A DNA stretch of 64,000 bases from Chitinophagaceae bacterium (GTDB taxonomy: Bacteria > Bacteroidota > Bacteroidia > Chitinophagales > Chitinophagaceae), in assembly GCA_016720585.1 (NCBI GenBank), contig JADKKH010000006.1, positions 124,001-188,000 of the forward strand, written 5' to 3'. How positions within the stretch are numbered: the first letter of the stretch is position 1; the number at the start of each line of letters is the position of its first letter. The notes under the pieces were generated by a model, which had not been told where the DNA came from, did not search any database, and saw only the letters and a list, made by a program, of their open reading frames with translations. Of the stretch, positions 41,991 through 52,532 are shown piece after piece. The position numbers and the translations under genes are program-made.

Positions 41991-44444
41991 ATGAAGATGA
42001 TAAGGACTTGTATATTTCTTAGTTGCACATTGTTGTTATTGCAATCCCATGCCCAACCCGGCGAACGGGGTCTGATCGTTAAAAAAGATTCCACTGGTCC
42101 CGCAGGAAATACCTATGCGATCATCGTTGGCATCAGTAAATACAAAGTGGTTCGTCCACTGCAGTATGCCCATAAAGATGCACAGGCTTTTGAAGCATTC
42201 TTACTGAGCGATGCCGGCGGAAAAATTCCGCCCGCCAATGTCGAAACCTTTCTGAATGAAAATGCCACCCGTAGTAATGTAGGCGATGCCATCTCTGTTG
42301 TTTGCCGGAAGGCCAAACCCGGCGACCGGGTCTATTTCTTTTTTGCCGGTCATGGGGATATGGAAGACCTGACACAGATCGAAAACGGGTTGTTATTATT
42401 ATATAACAGTCCCAATGGAAATTATTTCGGGATGAATGACGATGTGCTGGAGATCATTAACCTGAAAAGATATTTATCATCGTTGTCAGAACATGGTGTG
42501 GAGATGATCTTTATTGTGGATGCCTGCCACTCGGGAAACTTAAAGGGTGGCGTGGAAGGCGTAGCACAAACGGCTTCGGCGCTGGCCAATTCCTGGGGTA
42601 AAGAGTATAAAATACTTTCCTGCCAGCCCAACCAGCTCTCACTCGAAAGTGCTGAATGGGGTGGCGGCCGGGGTTTATTCTCCCTGGAAATGGAAGAAGG
42701 CATGAAGGGCCTGGCTGATAGGAACAACGACGGTAAAATAAGTTTTGCCGAATTACAACGCTACATCACCGACAATGTTTCCACTTTTAGTGAAGATAAA
42801 CAGATACCCCTGGTAAGCGGCGACCTCAGCAAATCTTTCGTGAAGGTGGATCCTCCAACACTGGCTTTATTAAAAAAACAAAAAGCGGCAAACTACCCGA
42901 TACTGGCAGTGGCCAATACCAAAGGCAATGAAGAAAAATATGTGGACTCACTGGATCCTGCGGGAAAAAAGATCTATCACTCATTTAAAAAAAATCTTGA
43001 CGATAAAAAACTGATCTGGCCAACGGATACCAATGCCCTGAGGGATTACAAAGTCTTTATAAAAAAATACACCGGCAATACGCTGATTGCATCTATGCGC
43101 CGTACCCTGGCCGCTTCTCTTAATGAACGGTTCAATACAATAGTAGCACCGCTGCTGAAAGGCGAAACCAGCTATTCCACCCGCGACGCCTGTAAATATG
43201 CGGCTGCCGAATTAGACAGTTGCCTGCAGTTACTGGGCGAACAGCACTATATGTACACGAATCTTAAGGCCCGTAAATTGTACATGGACGCCATGGCACT
43301 TACCTGGGCGTTTAGCCAATCCGAATATAATATCAGCATTAAACCGGTTATAGAAAAAGCACTCCGGTTACTGGAAGAATCGGAAGCGCTGGAGCCCAAT
43401 GCGGCTTACACACTGCAGCAATCAGGCATCCTGTACTGCGATATTTTTGAATATGAAAAAGCGTACCCGAAGTTTCAAAAATATTTAGACCTGCGGCCCA
43501 ATGATTTTTATTCCAAATATTCACTGGCAACTATTTATAACCGGTTAGGTAAGTTTGAAAAGGCCCAAGACCTGTTCCTGCAAATGATCCGGGAATATCC
43601 GGATAATGTGGACCTGTATACCGGCCTGTCGGATGCCTATATGAATGATAATAAAAAAAATGAAGGACTCAAATGGGCCAAAAAGATCGTGGATGTATTA
43701 CACGATAAATTTACCGGCTACTTTGCGATGGGGGTTTGTTATTCGTACAGTAACCAGGTGGACAGTGCGGCTTATTATTATAAACTCAGCGCAAAACAAA
43801 CGAAAGACTGCCCGGCCTGTTATAATAATATCGGACATATTTATTTTCTCAATAACAAAACTGACTCAGCTATAAAATATTTTCAATTGGTATTAAAAAA
43901 GGACAGCACATTTCCAAATACAAATTTCAATATGGCTACGATCGATGCTGCTCAGGGTAATAATTATGCTGCCATTTCAAAATTTATTACCGCACTTATC
44001 AATTTCACACCCTTCGACGATTGTTTTAATACGAACCTTCAATTGTACTTTAAAAAGAACTACCACATTACGGATACAAAACTTTACGAAGCGTTCAAAA
44101 AAAAGGCATTCGCCTTTAATTCTCAATATTTCAGTTATTTATCCATTTTATATTGTTACCTGCGGGATGAAACATTAAAAGATAAAACGGACAAGATCGA
44201 ATATATCTTTTCTCAAATGCTCACCTTCAAACAACATGATCCGCTTACCTGGTTCCATTATGCCTGTTATAAGGGACTTAACAACGATAATAAAGCTGCT
44301 CTGGAAGCCATCGAAAAAGCGTTGAAACTCGGATTTGGTAATTACTTCATGATAAGCAGCGATGCTGACCTGGATATGCTCCGTGGTACAACTGAGTTTC
44401 AAAAACTCCTGAAGGAATATTTTCCTGTGGAAAGTAAAAATTAA
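41991..44444 (+). CDS. Exported caspase-like (C14) protein with EF-hand and TPR repeats
   Basis: The 817-residue product begins with a signal peptide (MKMIRTCIFLSCTLLLLQSHAQ); the frame extends to an ATG at 41964. The caspase domain has NTYAIIVGISKYK, catalytic His121 in VYFFFAGHGDME and Cys179 in IFIVDACHSGN. Within it, at 243-255, DRNNDGKISFAEL fits the EF-hand loop consensus. Metacaspases are typically calcium-activated, so a calcium dependence is inferred. Past about residue 410 come tetratricopeptide-like repeats (EKAYPKFQKYLDLRPNDFYS; KAQDLFLQMIREYPDN; NKTDSAIKYFQLVLKKD). A second, frameshifted copy follows immediately downstream. It is controlled by the shared divergent box. Confidence 0.88.
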   Translation: MKMIRTCIFLSCTLLLLQSHAQPGERGLIVKKDSTGPAGNTYAIIVGISKYKVVRPLQYAHKDAQAFEAFLLSDAGGKIPPANVETFLNENATRSNVGDAISVVCRKAKPGDRVYFFFAGHGDMEDLTQIENGLLLLYNSPNGNYFGMNDDVLEIINLKRYLSSLSEHGVEMIFIVDACHSGNLKGGVEGVAQTASALANSWGKEYKILSCQPNQLSLESAEWGGGRGLFSLEMEEGMKGLADRNNDGKISFAELQRYITDNVSTFSEDKQIPLVSGDLSKSFVKVDPPTLALLKKQKAANYPILAVANTKGNEEKYVDSLDPAGKKIYHSFKKNLDDKKLIWPTDTNALRDYKVFIKKYTGNTLIASMRRTLAASLNERFNTIVAPLLKGETSYSTRDACKYAAAELDSCLQLLGEQHYMYTNLKARKLYMDAMALTWAFSQSEYNISIKPVIEKALRLLEESEALEPNAAYTLQQSGILYCDIFEYEKAYPKFQKYLDLRPNDFYSKYSLATIYNRLGKFEKAQDLFLQMIREYPDNVDLYTGLSDAYMNDNKKNEGLKWAKKIVDVLHDKFTGYFAMGVCYSYSNQVDSAAYYYKLSAKQTKDCPACYNNIGHIYFLNNKTDSAIKYFQLVLKKDSTFPNTNFNMATIDAAQGNNYAAISKFITALINFTPFDDCFNTNLQLYFKKNYHITDTKLYEAFKKKAFAFNSQYFSYLSILYCYLRDETLKDKTDKIEYIFSQMLTFKQHDPLTWFHYACYKGLNNDNKAALEAIEKALKLGFGNYFMISSDADLDMLRGTTEFQKLLKEYFPVESKN

Positions 44445-44582
44445 CTGATCCCCAATTTTGACTGCTGCATAAAAGCAACAGTAATTCGTAAAAAGAATTA
44501 TTTCTCATATTACTATCTATTTATATTATGAAAGTAATACGGGCCAACGCAACGGATTGCCGGGTTTGTCCATCTTTAAAAA

Positions 44583-44627
44583 TACCCTGCGCCCCTGATA
44601 GCCACTGTCGGGGAATGCTGTAACTTG
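44583..44627 (+). promoter_or_regulatory. Box-type promoter of the second caspase-TPR gene
   Basis: TACCC at 44583-44587 keeps the left half-site; the right half is degenerate. The -7-like TAACTTG starts at 44621, 38 bp from the first box base. The ATG follows at 44657. A leader of about 20 nt is implied. Confidence 0.5.
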
Positions 44628-44656
44628 TATCAAATTTGAACCCTTTTATCAGCGCC

Positions 44657-47117
44657 ATGAACCGTACGTTACTTTTCCTCTTCACCTTTTCCCTTTTCTT
44701 ACTAGTTCAGGTTAATGCCCAACCCGGAGAACGGGGCCTGATCGTTAAAAAAGATTCCACCGGGCCGGCAGGTAATACCTATGCCATTATCGTGGGTATC
44801 AGTGATTATAAAGTAGTGCCCCACCTGCAATATGCCCATAAAGATGCGCAGGCCTTTGAAACTTTCCTGCTCAGTGATGCCGGTGGAAAAGTATCGCCAG
44901 CCAATGTTGAAACCTTTCTTAATGAAAATGCTACCCGTAGTAATGTGGGAGATGCCATCTCCGTCATGGCCCGTAAAAGCCAAACCGGGCGACCGGGTCT
45001 ATTTCTTTTTGCCGGTCATGGTGATATGGAAGACCTCACACAAATTGAAAATGGATTGTTATTATTATATAACAGTCCCAACGGAAATTATTTAGGATGA
45101 ATGATGATGTATTGGAGTTCATTAACCTGAAAAGATATTTATCGCCCTTGTCGCAACGGGGTGTGGAGATGATCTTTATTATTGATGCCTGTCATTCCGG
45201 AAACCTGGGAGGGGGCGTAGAAGGCGTGGCACAAACAGCATCGGCGCTGGCCAGCTCCTGGGGTAAAGAATATAAAATACTTTCCTGTCAGCCCAACCAG
45301 CTATCCCTCGAAAGTTCCGAATGGGGTGGTGGCCGGGGTCTTTTTTCCCTGCAACTGGAAGAGGGCATGAAAGGACTTGCGGATAAAAACAATGATGGTA
45401 AAGTGAGTTTCTCGGAACTGCAGCGATATATAACCGACAATGTGGCGACCTATAGCGAAGAAAAACAGATCCCGGTAGTCAGCGGTGATCTCAGTAAATC
45501 GTTTATCAAAGTGGATCCCAAAACGCTGGCGGTTTTAAAAAAACAAAAAGCAGAGAACTACCCCATGCTGGCGGTGGCCAATACCAAAGGCAACGAAGAA
45601 AAATATGTGGACTCGCTGGACCCTGCGGGAAAAAAGATCTATCTCTCCTTCAAAAAAAATCTTGTAGACAAGAAGCTCATCTGGCCAAAGGATACTAATG
45701 CCCTTCGGGATTATAAAGCCTTTATAAAAAAATACAAGGACAACCCACTGATTGCAACGATGCGCCGCACCATGGCTGCTTCCCTGAATGACCGGTTCAA
45801 CGGGATCGTAGGACCTTTGCTGAAAGATGAAACCAGTTATTCCACCAAGGATGAATGTTTTATGGCAGCCGCTGAGTTGGAGGATTGCCTTCACCTGCTC
45901 GGCGAACAGCATTATATGTATAGTAATTTAAAAGCCCGCAAACTTTTTATGGATGCCATGGCGCTAACCTGGGCTTTGTCGGAAACGGAATATAATATCA
46001 GTCTGAAGCCACAGGTTGAACAATCCATTTCCTACCTGGAGCAATCGGAAGCACTGGAACCAAATGCTGCCTATACGGTGTCGGCCCTCGGTACCCGGTA
46101 TTTTTTTATATATGAATATGATAAAGCTTTTGCCAAATTTCAAAAATACCTGGATCTGCGGCCCAATGATTTTTATTCCAAATATTCGCTGGGAATTGTT
46201 TACCGGAAACTGAAACAGTTTGATAAATCGGAAGAATTGTTTAAAAAACTGATCGAGGAAAAGCCGGATATGGCCTTCCTGTATTCGCAGCTGTTTGATA
46301 CCTATTACAAAGACGGTAAATATGCCGAAGCCCTTGCAGTTGCGCGGAAGATCACGAACTCAGTGGATGTACTCACCGGTCTGTTCGCTACGGGAGTCTA
46401 TTATTCGCAGCAAGGGAATATGGACAGCGCCGTTTATTATTACCAGCTGGCTAAATCAACGGCTGATTGTAATATTTGTGATAACAATATCGGCGTCATG
46501 TATTTTGTCAATAATAAAATTGATTCTGCGCGCGAGTATTTCAACCTGGCCCGGTCGCTTGATACGACCAATGCCTTCCCGATCTTCAACCTGGCCACGA
46601 TTGATGTAAAAGGATTTTCGGACAGCCATAAACGGTTTTGCCAAATCCATTGATTATGCTCCTGCTTTTACGGAGCATTTGTAACCCATTTTGATCTTTA
46701 TTTGAACAAACATTATACTGTTAAGGACAGCAGCCTGTACCGGGAATTCCGGGATAAAGCGTTCCAGTATGATCTGCAATACCTGGGTTATTTGTCCGTG
46801 CTTTATTGTTTTATGCGCGATAGTATCCTGATCAATAGTACAAAAGCCTTTGATTATATCTTTCCCGAACTGTTCAATTTTAAAGACGAATCTGTATTTA
46901 CCTGGTATCATCATGCCTGTTACAAAGCATTGATAGCAGATAAGCAAACGGCACTGGAAAGCCTGGAGAAATCATTGAAGCTTGGCTTTGGCACCTACTT
47001 TATGCTGACCAGCGATGATGACCTGGCTTCTATCCGGAATGAACCGGTTTAAAGCTCCTTATAAAATATTTTCCGGCGGAAGTAAAAAATACAGGCAATA
47101 AAAAGAATAACTTTTAA
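44657..47117 (+). pseudogene. Second caspase-EF-hand-TPR gene, frameshifted
   Basis: This is a tandem paralogue of the preceding gene, nearly identical through the caspase half (VGISDYK, LFAGHGDME, IFIIDACHSGN, EF-hand DKNNDGKVSFSEL) and more divergent in the TPR half. At least six single-base frameshifts break it. Examples are an extra A at 44975-44978, a missing T at 45006-45010 and a missing G at 45095 (TTAGGATGA against TTCGGGATG in copy 1). Others lie near 46610, at 46678-46680 and around 47040. Correcting them restores a protein of about 815-820 residues, the length of copy 1. The end coordinate is the frame-corrected stop and is approximate. Whether it is decayed or mis-sequenced cannot be decided here. 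Confidence 0.8.
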
Positions 47118-47121
47118 GTTT

Positions 47122-47156
47122 AGCCGGTAATGCTTTTCGAAGCTTTGCCGGCTTTA
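47122..47156 (+). terminator. Possible terminator after the second caspase-TPR gene
   Basis: AGCCGG pairs with CCGGCT around an inner GCTT/AAGC stem, followed by TTTATTCTTTAT. The stem contains internal loops, so it is weaker than the other terminators. Confidence 0.45.
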
Positions 47157-47357
47157 TTCTTTATCGCTGCGCTGCAGAAGCCAGCCATTTTTAATACTAA
47201 AGTGAAATAGTAATTAGTCTTATGTATTCCCTGCGCCGTTTGCCCTCTTTGGTCTTTGCCTGTCGAAATGGTTCATCCAGGCGGACGAGATGTATTAGGC
47301 TGTTTTATAAATCAAGTTGATATTATTTTATCAAGGCAGATTTTGCTCCCTTGCCGA

Positions 47358-48274
47358 TCATATCAATGATCGATCACCGTTATCCGCCAATACTTTTGTA
47401 ACAAAACGGTCATTGGCACTTTCAGTTACTTTTACTGAAATGGAATAGGATCCCTGGCTATATGATTTTCCCACTACACCATTGGCATCTTTGTAATACC
47501 CAAAGGATCTGGGTACGATAAAACTTCTGCCATCGACCCGGGTGCCTTTCAGGCTGTCATAATAATGTGCATAGGCCGGGTTGAGTTTATCAACGGGGGC
47601 TTCGCGGAGCAATACATAGAATTTGCCCAGTTCCACATTATCAAATAACTGTCCCAGTTCATTTACATAGGATGTTTTGAAAGCTATCTCGATATCCATG
47701 TTCAGGTTGTTCTTCTGGGCCTTCGTCATTTTAATCTTGGAATATCGTAACTGCAGGTCGGTAAGCCGGAGCCTGAAAATGGAATTATTGATGATCTCAT
47801 TGGCGGAAGTGGTATCCAGTTCAAAACGGGCCACAAAAGCCGTATCCGTATGTCCCTGGGGGTTAGTAAATGTTCTTACCAGGACGAATCCGCTGAATTG
47901 CATACCCACCGGGTCAAAGACACTTTCGGCAGAGAGCTGGTCGTAAAAATAGAGATCCGTCAGGGCAAATGTATAATTGGCAACATACCGGGCCTGTCTT
48001 TGGCAATCATTTTCTTTACAGCGTTGGTGGCTAACGCGACACGGCCCCACCCAACAAGCGGCCCAAACAGTCCACGGGATGCCGTGGCCCGGTCATTCAG
48101 GGAGGGTATCTCCTGTCGTTTTATAGAGGCACAACTGATAGCATCCGGTTTTTCTTTGATGACGATATCAGATTCTTCATCTTTCAGGGCATGGCTATAG
48201 CCGGAGGTTTTGCAACCGGTACTCAAAAAATAATAATGAAAAATGGATATGAGACCAGGAAGGAGTTGTTTCAT
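47358..48274 (-). pseudogene. Exported protein of unknown function, one frameshift
   Basis: The first frame (from ATG at 48274) starts with a hydrophobic signal and FLSTGCKTSG, a likely lipoprotein Cys. It runs through GLFGPLVGWGRVALATNAVK to KMIAKDR. There the frame changes: adding one G to the GG near 47990 joins it to ARYVANYTFALTDLYFYDQL and on to the stop at 47358. The mature part is beta-rich with no motif I know. A box-type promoter lies upstream at 48387-48433, so it likely belongs to the same regulon as the caspase genes. Confidence 0.65.
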
Positions 48275-48386
48275 AAACTTTATTTATCAATTTAATGTAG
48301 TAACCAAAATAAGCGATAAAAATAATGACTGCAGTTTGCAAAAAATATTGAAAGTACGAATGGGCTGCACAAACTATTTTAAAAAA

Positions 48387-48433
48387 GAAAGGTACTGTTA
48401 AAGAAGCGATGGATTCATCCGTGAAACAGGGTA
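48387..48433 (-). promoter_or_regulatory. Box-type promoter of the frameshifted lipoprotein gene
   Basis: On the minus strand TACCC (48433-48429) begins a box with a degenerate second half. TACCTTTC starts at 48394, 39 bp downstream of the first box base. The gene ATG is at 48274. The rest of the 333-bp gap to the next gene shows nothing else I can name. Confidence 0.55.
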
Positions 48434-48607
48434 TTTTTCCTGTCAGGCTTTGCCTGCCTTAAACGTTGCATATATCTGGGCATAACAAACACACAAAAGC
48501 TCCTGAACTTCTTCTTAGGCTTTATTTAACAGCTTCGGTTGACGAATAACAACCCCGGCCGGCATCAGGTATGTAATTACTATTTATCACTAACCAAAAA
48601 CAACTGT

Positions 48608-49784
48608 ATGAAACTACTAACCGGCCTCGTTCTATTCTCGGTGTTTGCGCTTAGCGCTAGCTGCTACTGAGATAACTTTTGAAAAAGCCTTACCTGGAAA
48701 CAGATCAAAGAAAAAGCAGCCAAAGAAAATAAGATGATCTTCTTGATGCCCACACCAGCTGGTGCGGTCCCTGCAAATTCCTGAAAGCAAAGTTTACACA
48801 GATGATGCGGTGGCCAGCTATTACAATGCCAATTATATAAATGTAAAATTTGATATGGAAGACGGGGAAGGGATCAGCCTCGCAGAAGAACTGGGGATCA
48901 CTTCTTATCCAACCCTGTTGTTCTTTTCGCCTGAAGGTAAAGTGGTACATAAATTTATCGGTGCCATGGATGCTGGTCAATTTATAAACCTCGGTAAAGA
49001 TGCACAGGATCCCTCCAAGCAATATGTTGGCCTGAAAGAAAAAGCAGAACAACTCCAGTTATCTGATGCCGATTTTAGTGTTTGGGCCTCTCAGGCCGAT
49101 AGACTGGAAGACAGCGACAAAGAACTGATTATTGCCACTTACCCGCAGAGTAAGGAAGATATACTCGGGAATAAAGACATTGCCAATACCGTGCTGATGT
49201 TTACCGATGTGCTGACCGACCGGCAATTGACTTACCTGCACAGTAATCAAACTAAAATAACTCAACTGATGGGATGGGATGCCGAAAGAACCGCTTCCGT
49301 TTTATATAAAAAAATTGTTCAGGCAGGGGGCAGCGGTGTGCGAAAAAGCGGCAACAAAATTGATTCGTTCAGGGCGCTGATAAAAGTTTGACCGAAGAAA
49401 GAAAATTACGCGGTGAAGGATCTGTTATTCCGGGTGGCTTTTTTTATAGATAAGGATATGAATAAAGCCAGCAATTTATTGATACAATACCTGAAGGATA
49501 CACAAAAGCCCCGGCAATAGATGACCTGGCAGGATGGCTGCTCGATTATGCTACTTCTTTTGAAGTGAACAAATTCAGAAGATCAATAGCCAGTTGTCCT
49601 TATTTAAACTTCGGCCAATCGATAAGGAAAAGAATACTGGCTCTGGCTGATGCAGATGATGTGTTATGCCAAAGCGGGTAATGAAGCCAAAGCCAAGCTA
49701 TTTGCTGAAAAAGCTTATCATCATGCCGGTTTGGCGGTAGAATACAAAGAAGTTTTGAAAGAGTCGTATGGGTTTACAGATTAA
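48608..49784 (+). pseudogene. Exported thioredoxin-like protein, heavily frameshifted
   Basis: The frame opens with a signal peptide (MKLLTGLVLFSVFALSAS) and breaks within 20 codons. Read across frames, the gene continues TWKQIKEKAAKENKMIFLDA, then TSWCGPCKFLKAK (thioredoxin CGPC active site), VYTDDAVASYYNANYINVKF, ELGITSYPTLLFFSPEGKVV, and a long helical C-terminal region. Missing bases are visible near 48660, 48690 (TTACC for TTAACC), 48745 (TTGAT for TTGGAT) and 48790. Others follow after 49390, ending at TAA 49782-49784. The longest intact piece is 48762-49391. The C-terminal extension distinguishes it from simple thioredoxins. A good terminator follows. Confidence 0.7.
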
Positions 49785-49814
49785 TGAAAAACTCCATATA
49801 AAATCTGTTGAACG

Positions 49815-49847
49815 CCGGTAAGGACTAAACAATCTTACCGGTTTTTT
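49815..49847 (+). terminator. Rho-independent terminator after the thioredoxin gene
   Basis: CCGGTAAG (49815-49822) pairs with CTTACCGG (49834-49841), followed by six T. Confidence 0.9.
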
Positions 49848-49907
49848 ATTTTATGCTCCTGTGAATAAAAATATTCTGAAAATGCAGGAATAGATAGTCT
49901 ATAAAAA

Positions 49908-49954
49908 TACCTCCTTGTGGGTATATGCCCCTATCTTCACGCATTGTAATATTG
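49908..49954 (+). promoter_or_regulatory. Box-type promoter of the metacaspase-DUF4384 gene
   Basis: TACCT-N6-GGGTA at 49908-49923 is followed by TAATATTG at 49947-49954, 39 bp from the first box base. The metacaspase ATG is at 50156, so the leader would be about 195 nt. A 60-codon open frame (49962-50144) lies in it. Confidence 0.55.
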
Positions 49955-49961
49955 TACCTGT

Positions 49962-50144
49962 ATGAAATATTTTATATTACCGAAAGAAGATAATGGCGGC
50001 CGGAAGAACCGGTCTTTACAACCAATACAACCTTTTTGCACATTCATTCCTCTAAGGGAAGATTTCAGCGCAATCCGTTCTGTTTTTTTCAAAAATCAAC
50101 TTATTTTAGCACCTGATTTTTACTTAATAAAGAATCAATTTTAA
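49962..50144 (+). CDS. Possible small leader ORF before the metacaspase gene
   Basis: A 60-codon ATG frame begins just after the predicted transcription start and stops 11 bp before the metacaspase ATG. The product (MKYFILPKEDNGGRKNRSLQ at its start) has no signal peptide or motif I recognise. It may be chance, a leader peptide, or part of a broken gene. Confidence 0.2.
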   Translation: MKYFILPKEDNGGRKNRSLQPIQPFCTFIPLREDFSAIRSVFFKNQLILAPDFYLIKNQF

Positions 50145-50155
50145 ACACCCTGTTT

Positions 50156-52390
50156 ATGAATAAGCGAATATTTTCTATTATGCTGGCTCTTACAGCAACT
50201 TTATTCAGTGCAGCCCAGGAAAAAGGGCTTTGCTTATAGCTGTTGATAATTACGAAGCGCCACCAACCTATACGCCTTCAGGACGGGCAGGTCGATCTTC
50301 CGTAATCTCGATGGCTGCGTTAATGATGCCCGGTCCATACAATCGATCGTGGTGTCTAAATTCCAGTTTAATGCCGCCAAAGTGGATACTTTATTTAATG
50401 AAGCTGCCGGCAGAGCGGCTATCCTGAAAAAAATGGATGAACTTCTGGCCAAGAGCCAGCCCAATGATATTGCATTTATATATTATGCGGGTCACGGAAG
50501 CCAGGTGCCCAACAGCCTGGCTAAGGAAGCCGATAAAAAAGATGAATCCATGGTGCCCGGCGATACCTGGAAGGAAGGTGTGGAAGATATCAGGGACAAG
50601 GAACTGGCAAAGATTTTCAATAATTTTATTGATAAAGGCGTCAAGCTGACCGTGATAATGGATTGCTGTCATAGTGGTTCTTTATCAAGGGGCCCAGTTA
50701 GCCCGGCTAAATTCAGGTTTATTGAAGAAGCCAAATATGATGCAAAAGATCCATCACAACCCACAGCACCGAGACCCGTAAGGAGGGAACCTTCCTGATC
50801 ATGTCTGCTGCACAGGATAATGAATTTGCACAGGAACAACTGGATGAATATAATATTCCCCATGGCGCTTTCACTATTGCTTTCACGCAGGCACTGGAAC
50901 AACAGTCGGTCAATGCCTCCGTACTAAATCTTTTTACCAGTATACGGGCTATCCTGAAAAGTAATGGTAAAAAACAGGAACCGGTATTAGGTGGTAGCAA
51001 AGAAAGACAGCAGCAAACCTTGTTTGGCCTGGCAAAAGGTTCAGTTCCGGATAAATCGCTGATTGCTATTTCTGGTATTGAAAATAACAAAGTGACTTTA
51101 CAGGGTGGTTTTGCCCTGGGTTTATATAAAGAAAATGAACTGGTAAAATTTAAGGGCAAGGATACACTGGTAAAATTGCGGATTGATACGGTGATAAGTG
51201 TTAACCGTTCCATTGCTTCGGTAATAAAAGGATCCGTAAAAGATTTAAAAGCCGGTGAATTGCTGGAAGTGACCAACTGGGTTTCTTCATCTGCACCCTT
51301 ACTGAAAGTATTTGTGCCTTCCGGAAATATGACCTATGCCGATATCGCTAACCTGGCGGCTATTAATAAGGAGCTTAAGAAATCTTCAAAAATAAAATGG
51401 ATCAATAACCCGAAAAACAGATCCTTATACCACGGTTTACTATGATGGCAAAAAATTCCATGTAAACCAGGATGGAAAAGAAGTGACAGCTCCTGCTACA
51501 TTAACGGCAGAGGCTTTATTACAACTCAGCCGGAAAGACTCCACTTTTTATTTTGAATTACCACCTTCTAAAGAGTTGGCGGATGCGATAAAAGAAAAAA
51601 TGAATCTGAATAAAAGTATGGTGCTGACGAAAGATGCTTCCAATGCCAACTATGTGTTATATGGCACTATTGATGAAGATGGTAAACCGGCTTATGGATT
51701 ACGCCGGGCACAAACTTCTTCGAGGGATAGCCTGGAATCCATGCCTGTGCAAACAAAAACTTTGTGCTGGAGAATGATAAAACTTCCGGAACGGCATTGG
51801 CCGATAACCTGTATGAAGTGGCTATGAAGCTTTCCAAGATCCGCGGCTGGCAGCAGTTAGCCGGTCCTAAGGACGGGGATAAAACATTTCCTTTTCACCT
51901 GGAAGTAGTGAATAAGGCGGATAGTAAAGTGATCACCAACCGGGAATATAAAGTGGGAGACAAAGTAGCGTTTAACCTGGTGGCTGATAAAGGCTATACC
52001 GGCGCCAATAAAGTGAAGCGGTATGTTTATGTTTTTCTGATTGACAAAGATGGAAATATGGTATTATGTTATCCTGATGCAGATGCCGGTAATGTGGCCA
52101 ACCAGTTTCCTAAGTTTGAGAATTTTAACCTGGTCAGTAATGTGTTCCTTTTTGAAGGGGATGTACAGGAGCCGGTGGGAACCGATAATTATTACGTACT
52201 GGCATCCGACGAACCCATATCCAATTATGCCATGGTATTTAACCAGGAAGGTGTGCGGGCAGCCACCCGTGGTGTGGGTAGTCCCCTGGGCAATCTGTTG
52301 AACCTCGGTAATAATGAAGGCACCCGGGGCTTCAACAAATCAGTCACCAACTGGAATATTATCAGGATGTCCATCAAATCAAAACATTAA
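50156..52390 (+). pseudogene. Exported metacaspase-DUF4384 gene, multiply frameshifted
   Basis: Read across frames, the gene encodes a signal peptide (MNKRIFSIMLALTATLFSAA), then a C14 domain: LLIAVDNYEAPPTYTPSG, NLDGCVNDARSIQ, catalytic His in IAFIYYAGHGSQVP and Cys in VIMDCCHSGS. A central part follows (MSAAQDNEFAQEQLDEYNIP onward) and a DUF4384 end (VVNKADSKVITNREYKVGDK, then VYVFLIDKDGNMVLCYPDAD). Frame breaks occur near 50218 (A5 where A6 restores KRALLIAV), between 50250 and 50310, near 50785, near 51415 (one A too many) and near 51762 (one T missing). Intact pieces are 50349-50798, 50801-51445, 51483-51827 and 51764-52390. Corrected length is about 745 residues. Confidence 0.8.
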
Positions 52391-52394
52391 TAAA

Positions 52395-52441
52395 TACCCC
52401 GGAAAGGGTATAGGCAGGCAAACCATTTCGTTATATCTTGC
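52395..52441 (+). promoter_or_regulatory. Box-type promoter of the small secreted protein gene
   Basis: TACCC-N6-GGGTA at 52395-52410 is followed by TATCTTGC at 52434-52441, 39 bp from the first box base. The ATG is at 52533, about 85 nt downstream of the inferred start. Confidence 0.6.
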
Positions 52442-52532
52442 TGACCTGATTTAAAATGTGCGCAGTAATTAAAAAAAGAGTTTAACCAACAGTTACCCGA
52501 TCAATTAATTAAAAATTAAAAAAACAAAGAAA

